A stretch of 64,000 bases of DNA, from NCBI RefSeq assembly GCF_001625215.2, contig NC_030389.2:3818930-3882929 (forward strand), in the 5' to 3' direction. Every line of letters starts with the position of its first letter. The stretch's first letter is position 1. Shown here one piece after another: positions 25,004-34,059 of this stretch. A model generated the notes under the pieces. The model saw only the letters and a list, made by a program, of their open reading frames with translations, did no database searches and was not told where the DNA came from. The translations under genes were made by a program, and so were the position numbers. This DNA comes from Daucus carota subsp. sativus (Eukaryota > Streptophyta > Magnoliopsida > Apiales > Apiaceae).

Positions 25004-25924
25004 TAGTGTTCAAATATTTTAAGACATGTTTATTATATTATTTTATAATTATACCTTATGATAAAATATAATATTATATTCATATTATAAGTAAAAATAC
25101 ATATACAAAAGGAGAGGAAGCGAATTTTTTATTAATAAGAATTTAAATAGGACATGTCTCTTGGTGAGTGTGTTGATGTTTTAACACATCATTAGAGCAT
25201 CTCCAGTGTCTTAGTGTCTTCCTTATAAATATTATAAAATATTGAATCCTAGTGATTAAGGACAAAATTTTGTATTTCAACTCCAACAATGATCCTTATA
25301 ATTCATTCCTTATTATTATTATAATAATAAATTTGGAAAGAGATTGATAAAAGATGGAAGGAAGAGAGAGAAAATAAGTTACAATAAGAGAGAGAAATGA
25401 TTTTTTTATTAAAGAAATCAAATAAGGCATGGCTAGTGGTGCCTTATTAATAAAGCATGGAAGGAGGATCCTAGTGATTTAAGGCACCTCTAAGACACTG
25501 CTGGAGCACTAATTTATGTCACATTCCTTATAATTGGACTTAGGACATGAAATAGGGAAGCTGCTGGAGTTGCTCTTAGGACATTATTGAAGCACCATTT
25601 ATATAAAATGTCTTAAATTTTATATTAGAAAATCGGTTTAGAATATTATGGTGCTTGCTCTAGATACCTGTTTGGTATATTATTATAAAAAACTAAAATA
25701 TTTTTGGTATAATTTTTAAATTTTAAAATCATGAATCAAAATAAAATAATATAATATTTTAGTAATGGATTTTTCAATTATATAATATAATGTAATTTTC
25801 ATATAAATTTAGTTAATTTTGGATTAATTCGAGTAGTCCAAAAGAGAGAAGACAACTGAAGCAAGGAAGTAACATAGCGGTGCACCAACTTTGAACGTCT
25901 CTTTATTATGTCCACTTGATATAC

Positions 25925-25978
25925 CACGTGAAAAACTATCATCTATCATTGTAACGAGCTCAATTATTTGTATAAATA
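25925..25978 (+). promoter_or_regulatory. Core promoter of peptide gene 2 (G-box and TATA box)
   Basis: CACGTG at 25925-25930 is followed by TATAAATA at 25971, 48 bp before the start codon. The arrangement, including the spacer ATCTATCATTGTAAC, is repeated upstream of peptide gene 3. CACGTG is the core bound by plant bZIP and bHLH regulators in general; which factor acts here is unknown. Confidence 0.65.
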
Positions 25979-26018
25979 TGTACATGTTCACAAGCTTGTA
26001 CAAACATAACTGAAAAAA

Positions 26019-27003
26019 ATGGAGAAGAAAGTGATGATAGCTGCTCTGTTTCTGGCCATGTTTGTGCTCTCCTCCAATATAAAGCTGGTGGAGTCTGGCC
26101 CTGAGGATTGCATTGATGCATGTTACACTGGTTGTGTCTTTCCCAACGATGGTAAGCTAGTACTCTCTCGTTACACTGGTTGTGTATTTCGAAACAGAGT
26201 CATGTGCTGACAAGTGATTGATGCAATTATCGACAATTTTTTTTGAGTCAGTTGTTGTAAATAATTGTCTTTTAAACAAGTAAAAACTTATTTTTAAACA
26301 GGTCATTGATAGATTGTTGCCGACAAATCACCTTCTAAATATGTTTAAGTTTTTCAATTTCTCAATATACATCGGTACCATAACGTTTTATGCATCAGTT
26401 GAAAATTTACGGTTAAATCTAGATAAATGAAAATGGTTGAAGTTTTTCTTTTATATTTTTGAACGGATTACTCATTAGTTAAATATTTATATTGAGGTTT
26501 CCTGTAGTGTTGTTGTACATTTCTGTATTGGGTGGATCTGGCTGAATAATCATAGTTTCAACAGGGGCGGATGTAATACATAAATTTTACGGGCACTAAA
26601 CAAATTTTTGAAAAATACTTAAATATTTTAATATTTTATGAGTGCATTCTTATAATTTTGTAAAATTTAAAATGATGAAAAATTTCAAAAAAAATGGAAT
26701 TTGAGAAGACACGCGTCCGTCCTGTGCCACTTCCTAGATCCGCTCATTTTCATCAAGTTGGTGGTTAGTATAACATGATTTGTTTTGTTTACAGGTAAAG
26801 CTCTGAGAGAGTGTGAGAATAAATGCGATATAAGATGCGGTAAAGGTAAATCATACTTCTACTAATCATTTTGGCTTACAATTGCTTGTCGACTTATTTG
26901 ACTAGATTAATTTTCAAGAAATTTGACAACTCCTATGTTTTGTTGACTTGAGTTTTATTACTCTGAATGAACAGGTGGGAAAGCTGCTGAGAATCAAGAC
27001 TGA
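26019..27003 (+). CDS. Secreted cysteine-rich peptide, copy 2 (thionin-like)
   Basis: Three exons (26019-26151, 26795-26845, 26975-27003) encode 70 residues, with the same phases and exon lengths as copy 1. The signal peptide differs from copy 1 only at residue 20 (N for D). The six cysteines keep the CX3CX3C-X11-CX3CX3C spacing. The second cysteine block reads CENKCDIRC, where copy 1 has CEAKCRIRC, so the charge of the mature peptide has shifted toward acidic. Intron 1 contains an unrelated AT-rich stretch. The 3' flank, about 420 bp, is shared with copy 3, showing that these two copies arose by a later duplication than copy 1. Role presumed as for copy 1. Confidence 0.84.
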
Positions 27004-27062
27004 TGACTTGTGTATCAGCAAATATATTTAAGGCCATTAGAATAAAAAATCAATAAATTGGT

Positions 27063-27090
27063 CCCCCTGATATTGATAATTATCAGGGGG
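27063..27090 (+). other. 3'-UTR hairpin of peptide gene 2
   Basis: CCCCCTGATA (27063-27072) pairs perfectly with TATCAGGGGG (27081-27090) around an 8-nt AT-rich loop, 60 bp past the stop codon. The corresponding place in copy 3 (about 32577-32605) keeps the loop and right arm but has lost most of the left arm, so pairing is not conserved. Confidence 0.6.
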
Positions 27091-27129
27091 AACTCTGTTG
27101 TATGCACTATGCCTGTATTGTTAAGCAGT

Positions 27130-27420
27130 ATAAATTATTATTTCCTCTATTACAGATAATTGCAAATCGCAGATAACATTCATTTGCTTAGGCGGATTTA
27201 CAATTTAAAATGACTTTACATCGACTTCAAATTTATTGTAAAAAAGTTGCAGTGGTTACATCTTTCCAGTAATTTTCTCAAAACATTAATTAAAAAAAGT
27301 TATTTTCTCAAAAAAGGTGTATATATTTGAGTGTTCCTAAAACTTTTTTATCAGTTCGAATTTCTTAAAATTAATTTGGGAATAAATTTTTCTTTATCGC
27401 CGCTATGTACTCGAGTATAT
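27130..27420. repeat. 3' flank shared with peptide gene 3 (segmental duplication)
   Basis: Matching blocks at 27160-27420 and 32660-32940 include AACATTCATTTGC, TTTCCAGTAATTTTCT, TTTTTTATCAGTTCGAATTT and TATCGCCGCTATGTAC. The match stops just after CGAGTATATC. The duplicated unit therefore covers the gene plus roughly 420 bp downstream. Confidence 0.8.
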
Positions 27421-28127
27421 CATCCTCCTTGCCGTCTTCTCCTTCAAAATCCAGTTTAGTAGGTGTGATGTCGGAATTCTTTTCACTTAAGCAATCATTC
27501 TACTCATTCTTTTGATCTTAGCACGCATTGGCTCACATGTTAATTCTCCACCGGATGTATTGCCGTAGCCTTTCGTGTTTTCTTCCGGTATTTTGGAGTT
27601 CTCGGGATTTTCCGACATCTCTCCTCTCTAAGATATACTGAAAGCCCCTCCTAATGTCAAAAAGTGTTGTGAGAGGATTTGATACAACACTCCTAGAATT
27701 ATATGATGTAATTATAGAGATATTCATTACTTCGTATATAAGTATATAAGTGAAGGTTTGCGCACAAGGGCTGCACCTTCCGAGAAATATGGAGAAATGG
27801 TGGTATTTACAGGCTGAGTTTGCAAAGCCACCAGGCAAGGGAAGCCAGAATAATATTACTACGCCTCACCGGTTCCCTGAAAATAATCACAGAAGTTACA
27901 CGTGCCTTTCTAGAGTGTAGAAATCGTGATTCATGCCCTTTGCAAGGCGACTACATATCCTATTTATAGAGATCACGCCCAATGTAATTTTTGAAATAAG
28001 TATAGCCATGTTATAAGCCTTTATCCCAACTGATTAGGGATAGCCTCAACATTCTTTAGTAGTTATTCAAGGAACTCCAAGTAGGTTACTTGAAGCCTTC
28101 CACATTAATACATATCCGAGCATAAAC

Positions 28128-28130
<3 letters not shown>

Positions 28131-28183
<53 letters not shown>
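28131..28183. repeat. (TA)n microsatellite
   Basis: An uninterrupted run of about 26 TA units. A second, shorter TA run lies at 28849-28864, on the other side of the inserted MITE, suggesting that the MITE split one TA array. Confidence 0.95.
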
Positions 28184-28186
<3 letters not shown>

Positions 28187-28848
28187 TTGGGCTCAATGGA
28201 GACCAAAAATTTTGGAGTCATTAGAGACTACAATATCTACCGTTAAATAATATGGCAATTAATGGACATGATTAAATATTCTTTGTCCTGCATTTCTTGT
28301 CCTGCATTTCTAGTTTTGTAATATTAATAATTTACACTATTCTTGTCCTGCATTTCTAGTAATGTACTATTATTATTTTTGTCCCGCATTTCTTGTTTTT
28401 AGTTTTAATTCAAAATTATGTTTGTAATTTACATTATTCCTGTCCTGCATTTCTATTAATGTAATATTAATAATTTGTCCCGCATATTTGTGATATATCT
28501 AAGTGTTATTTTGTCTTGCAACAAATTCAATTCGTTGCAGGACAATGACAATGACTTCAGTGCCAATGATAGCAGTGTCCAACTACATCTTTGTTTTGTA
28601 TGCAATTATTATTTTTATTTGTTAGGATTTCGGTGATTGAACACCAATATTATGGAATTATTATTTTATGTTATGCAAGATTTAGAAATAGTACTTGTTG
28701 TTCATCGATTTAAAAGTGCAGGACAGGATAGGGAGAGAAAACAAACGTGCAGGACAAAATAAATGCAGCCGTTGGATGTTTAATGATTGGATGGCCAGGA
28801 TTAGGTCTCTACAGTCTCCAAATAATCCAGTCTCCATAGAACTTTCTT
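28183..28848. mobile_element. MITE inserted in a TA array, with internal CCTGCATTTCT repeats
   Basis: The ends are related inverted repeats: GGCTCAATGGAGACC...TTTTGGAGTCATTAGAGAC at the left, and the complement of CTCTACAGTCTCCAAATAAT...CCATAGAACTTTCT at the right. The left interior carries about five spaced copies of TCCTGCATTTCT or TCCCGCATTTCT, and the right interior carries inverted GTGCAGGACA motifs. Noncoding; the superfamily is uncertain. Confidence 0.6.
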
Positions 28849-29367
28849 ATATATATATATATATGAACTATCTTCAAAATAGGTATATGTATCTTTTAAT
28901 TTGTTGATAAATGTTAGTTAGAATACTGCAAGTCCATCTTCAATTCGTCCACCTAGAAACAATGAAGAAGAGTCCTAGCAAAACTCTGATAGGCTTCTGC
29001 CCAGACGGCTGCATCCGTGCTAGCTGCAGCCCTGTAACTACAATATAGGGTGCACACAGTGGATAACCCTTGACAAGAGTAGCCCCAGGTACGTCTCCAA
29101 ATGAGACCTCATCCAAATGAAAGCTTTCCTTATGTTTCCAATGCTTACGAGCCTCCTTATATAACCTCTTAAGGGTTCAGCCACTAAGGTGACGCCCAAT
29201 ATCCTTTCCCAAATAGCCCAGGGATTTTATGATACAACACATATTAAAAAGAATTTAAAATTTAGATGAGTATATATTTAAAAGTATAATCCCCATCTAA
29301 TATTTAAAATATAATATATATTTAACATAATAATAATGATATTTCATAAAAAAACATAATAATAATA

Positions 29368-29684
29368 ATAATTTTGGCTTATAATTTTGGCTCCAACCAC
29401 GTGAACCTTTTGTCTATAATTTTAGCCAACCTCTTATAGATAGCTATATTTGTCGAACATCAACAGGTATGTAAGAAATTTGTAGGATGATTGCACATCA
29501 TTTATTACCATATTAAACTGATATATTCTATTTTAACAAACTAAAATATTAATAACATTCTATTTTTAAATTATAGCCAACCAATATAGCCAATACCATT
29601 GAAGTACAATGTCTTACAGGTTCAGCAAATTTTACATAATGTCTTACAGGTTCAATTTAGCCAACGCCGTTGGAGACGCTCTTA
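29368..29684. repeat. MITE with AGAGCGTCTC ends, copy 2 (5'-truncated)
   Basis: It matches 19920-20253 closely (CCAACCACGTGAACCT, TAGGATGATTGC, ATTGAAGTACAATGTCTTAC) and ends GTTGGAGACGCTCTT. The left end is missing. Confidence 0.75.
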
Positions 29685-30183
29685 TAAATATAATAAGATA
29701 TATTTTTTAATAGTTAAGACATGCTTTTGATATATTAACTCCAACAATATGTTTTATAATTATATCTTATGATTAATATAATATTATGTTTAAATTAAAG
29801 GGAAAATATGAGAAAGATGAGATGTGTAAAAACTAAAAAAGGAGGAACGAAAATTTTTTATTGATAAGAATTGAAATAAGGAATGACTAGTGATATCTTA
29901 AGAATGAGACACTTGGTGGATATGTTTCGTGTTTTAAGGCACCATTAAAATATTGTTGAAGCACTCATCTATGTAATGTCTTAAATTCTGGTTTAGAAAA
30001 TTTCTTTACAACAGTCTTGAAATTGCACTAAATAATAAAATAAATTAAAATTTTTTGTGTTGGATTTTTTAATTATATAATATATGTAAATTTCATATAA
30101 ATTTTAGTTAATTTTAAATTAATTTGAGTAGCCCGGGGAGAGAGAAGACAACTAAGCAAGGGAGTCATTTAGCGATGCACAAA

Positions 30184-31051
30184 CGAAGCCTTTCCCCGTC
30201 TGACCTATATTTGCGTTCAGTTTCCCAAACCAACCTACTTTGTTCGATTCTCCCCAAAATGACCTACTTATCTCAACTCTTCCCAAACTAACCTAGTTTT
30301 TCTATTTTCAAATATTTGGTTATAATTATAAATTATACAATATTATTAATATATATATATCTACTGAATTAATATTTTAATATTATATTTTCAGTAATAA
30401 ATTAAAATTACAATATTTCATTAATACTTGCTTGAATATAATATATATTATATTTTTTTTCTGTTTTGTTACGCATATTTCTTGTTTGAGCAATTAAAAA
30501 TACTTATTTTTTAAGGCATATTGAGAGCTTTAAAAAACATGGTTTGAAATATATTTTTTTTTCATTTTTTTTCTTCAATATTCAAACATTAATGTTCTAC
30601 TTTGGAACAAACCAAAAATCTTGAAAAAATATAATGTGTAGTTATAGTATTTTAAGGTCCGAAAGTGACTAAAAATAAACCCCAGCGCATTATATTTTTT
30701 GAAACAGACGACACTACATTATTGATATCAGATATGATTAAACATAAAATCTAGACAACCAAAAGATTGAACCATATCATACTCTACCAAAATTATATGA
30801 GATGTGGCAATATGAATTCTCCCCAATACCGCATCAATCATATTGGACGTTTTCACTAGCAAATAATTGGGAGAGGTATGGAATGCTAGTAGCTAATGAG
30901 GAATTGAGGAGGAAGAAGAAGAAAAAGCACAACAAACATCAAAGTCAAAAAATTCACACATAAATGGATAACTTACAAACCGGAAAAACGTGTGGAAAAT
31001 ATGAATAACAAAATCACATGAGACGCAGTGCACGTTGTCCACTGTGCACCA
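30184..31051. mobile_element. Insertion in the promoter of peptide gene 3, carrying a MULE transposase tail
   Basis: Compared with peptide gene 2, the promoter of gene 3 is interrupted here. The flanks TAGCGATGCACAAAC (left) and TAGCGGTGCACCAAC (right) look like a diverged target duplication. The last 320 bp (about 30735-31050) match the C-terminal coding end of the MULE pseudogene at 50100-50335: both carry an ATTGGACGTTT-CACTAGCA block, ATGGATAAC and CACATGAGACGCAGT or CACATAAGACGCAGT, the last being the zinc-knuckle region. The left part begins CTGACCTATATTTGCG and is noncoding. No terminal inverted repeat was recognised. Confidence 0.65.
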
Positions 31052-31106
31052 ACTATAGCGGTGCACCAACTATGAACGTCTCTGTATTTATGTCCACTTG
31101 ATATAC

Positions 31107-31160
31107 CACGTGACAAATTATCATCTATCATTGTAACTAGCTCAATTATTTGTATAAATA
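31107..31160 (+). promoter_or_regulatory. Core promoter of peptide gene 3 (G-box and TATA box)
   Basis: CACGTG (31107-31112) and TATAAATA (31153-31160) have the same spacing as in peptide gene 2. The inserted MULE-derived sequence ends about 55 bp upstream of the CACGTG, so the proximal promoter is intact while distal elements have been pushed about 870 bp away. Confidence 0.65.
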
Positions 31161-31209
31161 TGTACATGTTCACAAGGCTTGTATAAACAATTAAACATAA
31201 CTAAAAAAA

Positions 31210-32516
31210 ATGGAGAAGAAAGTGATGATAGCTGCTCTATTCCTGGCCATGTTTGTGCTCTCCTCCGATATAAAGCTCGTCCAGTCTGACTCTGACGATT
31301 GCATTGATGCTTGCTACACTAGCTGTGTTTTTCCCGGCGATGGTAATTTTTTTAATAATATATTTCTAAACAGAGTCGTGTGTTAACAAGTGATTGACGA
31401 ACTATCTATAATTCTTTATTTTTTGTCAGTTGTCATCAATAAATTACCTTCTAAACATGTAAACAAATATTTGTAAACAAGGTTGCTAGCAATGGCGAAT
31501 CTAGGACAGGGCACGAGACAAGTGTCCCCCTAATTTATTTTTTTACATTTTTTCATCATTATAAATTTTACAAAATGGTAAAAATATCTGTAACATTTAA
31601 ATATATATAAGTGTTTTACGAAAATTTGTTTGATGCCCTTTCAAAATTTTAATCGTAGATCCGTCCTTGTCACTAGCAGATTATTGCCGACAAATCACCT
31701 TCTAAATATGTTTTCTCAAGATACAACAGGACAGCAACAAATTTTTTGCATCAGTTGAAAAATTATGGTTATGTTTTGTATTGTTTACAGATACAGGTGA
31801 AGCTCGGGTAGAGTGTGAGAAACAATGCGATGAAAGATGCGCTAAAGGTAAATCATACTACTACTAATCATTTTGGCTTACAATTGCTTGTCTTGACAAA
31901 TATATTTTTAACTCGACTTATTTGACTAGATTACTCCTTATGTCCCATAATAAGAGTCGTTTTGATTTTTTTTTTTCCACCTAATTTGAGATGTAAAAAC
32001 ATATTTCTATATATTATTTTTCAAATTTTCTTTTTCTGAATAAAAGTTCAACATCTATATTAGAAAAAGAAAATTTAAAAAATAGTATGTAGAGACACGT
32101 TTTTTTACATCTCAAATTACGTGTAAAAAGTCAAAACGATTCTTATAATGGGACAGAGGGAATACTAATTTTGAAGAAAAAGCTATCTTGTTTATGTTTA
32201 TGGGTCTGTTTGTTCCGCAGAAGCGGGAGCTGCTTCTAGTTTCTGTTTTTCTTGACCCGTTTATGTAAATAAATAGAAGCACTTTTAAGAAGTTGAGACT
32301 GCTAACTTTTCTCTCACAGTTTCTACTTCTTTTCCAAACACTTTATTAACTTATTTACTTTCCACCTCTACTCCAATTTTTTAGTTTAAGCAAGAAATCA
32401 CTTTTTTTAAGTTAATCCAAACGGGCCCTATATATTTTGACCAACTTTTGTTGACTTGAGTTTTATTACTCCTGCAGAAGCGAACAGGTGGGAAAGCTGA
32501 TGAGAATCAAGACTGA
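31210..32516 (+). CDS. Secreted cysteine-rich peptide, copy 3 (thionin-like)
   Basis: Three exons (31210-31342, 31797-31847, 32488-32516) encode 70 residues. The signal peptide is as in copy 1. The mature part keeps all six cysteines in the CX3CX3C-X11-CX3CX3C pattern but is the most diverged: SDSDDC before the first cysteine, CYTSC, and CEKQCDERC in the second block. Two acceptor regions have competing AG sites (31790 or 31796 before exon 2, 32476 or 32487 before exon 3). I chose those that keep the exon lengths of copies 1 and 2; use of 31790 would add two residues. Intron 2 has grown to 640 bp through two MITE insertions. Confidence 0.8.
31934..32162. mobile_element. Stowaway-like MITE in intron 2 of peptide gene 3
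   Basis: TA-flanked (31932-31933, 32163-32164) with ends CTCCTTATGTCCCATAATAAG and the inverted CTTATAATGGGACAGAGGGA. The interior pairs over long stretches (ACATATTTCTATA... with ...AGAGACACG-type arms). 229 bp. Confidence 0.75.
32202..32428. mobile_element. MITE with GGGTCTGTTTG ends, in intron 2 of peptide gene 3
   Basis: The left end GGGTCTGTTTGTTCCGC and the right end CCAAACGGGCCC are inverted repeats of the common GGGCCTGTTTGG type. The interior has GAAGCACTTTTAAGAAGTTGAGA, also found in the element in intron 1 of WAT1 copy 3. Confidence 0.65.
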
Positions 32517-32944
32517 TGACTTGTGTGTGAGCAGATATATTTAAGGCCATTAGAATAAAGAAAATCAATAAATTGGTCTGGGTGTTATTGATAATTATCA
32601 GGGGAAACTCTGCTGTATTGTTAAAGCTTATAAAATTGAGTATTGTTTACTCTAATTACAGATATTTGCAGATCGCAAATAACATTCATTTGCCTAGGCC
32701 GACTTAAATTTTAAAATGACCTCACATCGACTTCAATTTATTGCAAAAAGGTTGCATTCGGTATATCTTTCCAGTAATTTTCTAACAATAATTAAAAAAA
32801 GGTAATTTTCTCAAAAAAGTTGTAAGTATATATTTGAGTGCTCCTGAAACTTTTTTATCAGTTCGAATTTCTTGAATTTTTTTTTTTAAATGTAATTTTT
32901 TCATTATCGCCGCTATGTACACGAGTATATCGGTGCTAATTAAT

Positions 32945-34059
32945 GTACATATGAATTAGTAGCCTCGCTTCAATTATTGATATACATTTAACTAAGTGAA
33001 ATTTTGTTAAATCATCCAAAATTGGTCCTTGAAAATTTATGAAACTATATTTCATAATATTCTTAAAATGTGTGTCAAGCTCAGGGACAAATTTATTCAT
33101 AGTAATTGAAACTTTTTAAAATATATATATTTAATTATAGAGAAAATTAATTCTAAAATCCCTGATATACGCACTTTTTTTTTAGGTACCTGAACTATAA
33201 ATGTCAATTCATAAGTAATTCAACTCTTATTTTTTTACTACCTGGGTCCTTCCGTTAGACCTGGTTTGACGTCGTTAGTTTTTCCGGCGAACTTGTTCGG
33301 AAAAACTCAAATCCGGTGAGCTCGAATTTTCCAACGAGGCTAATTTGAACATTAAAAATCACGAAAATTATATGAACATGCTCATAATCACATGATCTAT
33401 CAATCTACATCATTATAATTCGAATAAAAGCTATTAAAATGAAAACTAATATTCAACTCAAAATTCGGAAATTACCAAACTAAATTTTGATGGTATGGAT
33501 GGATAGGGGATTGAAAAACGAGCAACTTGATTACTCAAGCTTCAAATTTGAATACCAGAATCACCATTCAAAGTTATCTTTGATTCTCATGAACTTCAAA
33601 AGAACTAACAGCATGAAACCAGATGTAACGGAAGAACCCAGATAGGAAAAAATCAATAGTATTTATGAATTGACATTCATAGTTCAGGAACCTAGAAAAA
33701 AAGTGTCTATAGTTCAGGTATTTTAGAATTAATTTTCCCTTAATTATATGATGAAAGCATTTGGGTATATAATAAAAAATCGGAGGAAGTATACGGTAAT
33801 TTATTCCAAGTTCCAAACTCGGGAGTTAATCTATCACTGGCATCTTACTACATTCAGTAAGATTTTAAATTCTGTTTTGATACGAAAGTATCTTAATCGG
33901 GGCCGTAGACGCTTGCCATGCACTTTGCCTTATTCACAAACGAACTTAACAATTTCGTTTCTTTTTACACTCCATTTCTACAAACAAGTGAGAAGAACTT
34001 AAACACTTCGTTCACTTGCTCATCTATTCCTCTTCTTTTCATTCGTGCTGCATTTGATA
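32945..34059. other. Intergenic region upstream of WAT1 copy 2
   Basis: No gene found. Two inverted blocks (CCTGAACTATAAATGTCAATT near 33190 and AATTGACATTCATAGTTCAGG near 33669) suggest a MITE or fold-back of about 550 bp at 33155-33740, with repeated GTACCTGAACTAT-type ends. The sequence 33900-34040 shows short matches to the region upstream of WAT1 copy 1 (CTACRAACAAGTGA). Confidence 0.5.

Larger units (their letters stand above)
27400..29239 (-). mobile_element. Fragment of an LTR retrotransposon (LTR plus start of gag), minus strand
   Basis: Read on the minus strand, an LTR runs from TGTTGTATCA (29239) to CTCACAACA (27665). It contains a TATA-like TATAAATAGGA near 27960, as expected of an LTR promoter. 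About 45 bp beyond its end an ATG at 27617 opens a frame reading MSENPENSKIPEENTKGYGN, which looks like a gag start but breaks after about 40 codons. The rest of the element is gone. A (TA)n tract and a MITE sit inside the LTR. No 5-bp duplication was found, in keeping with a truncated copy. Confidence 0.6.
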
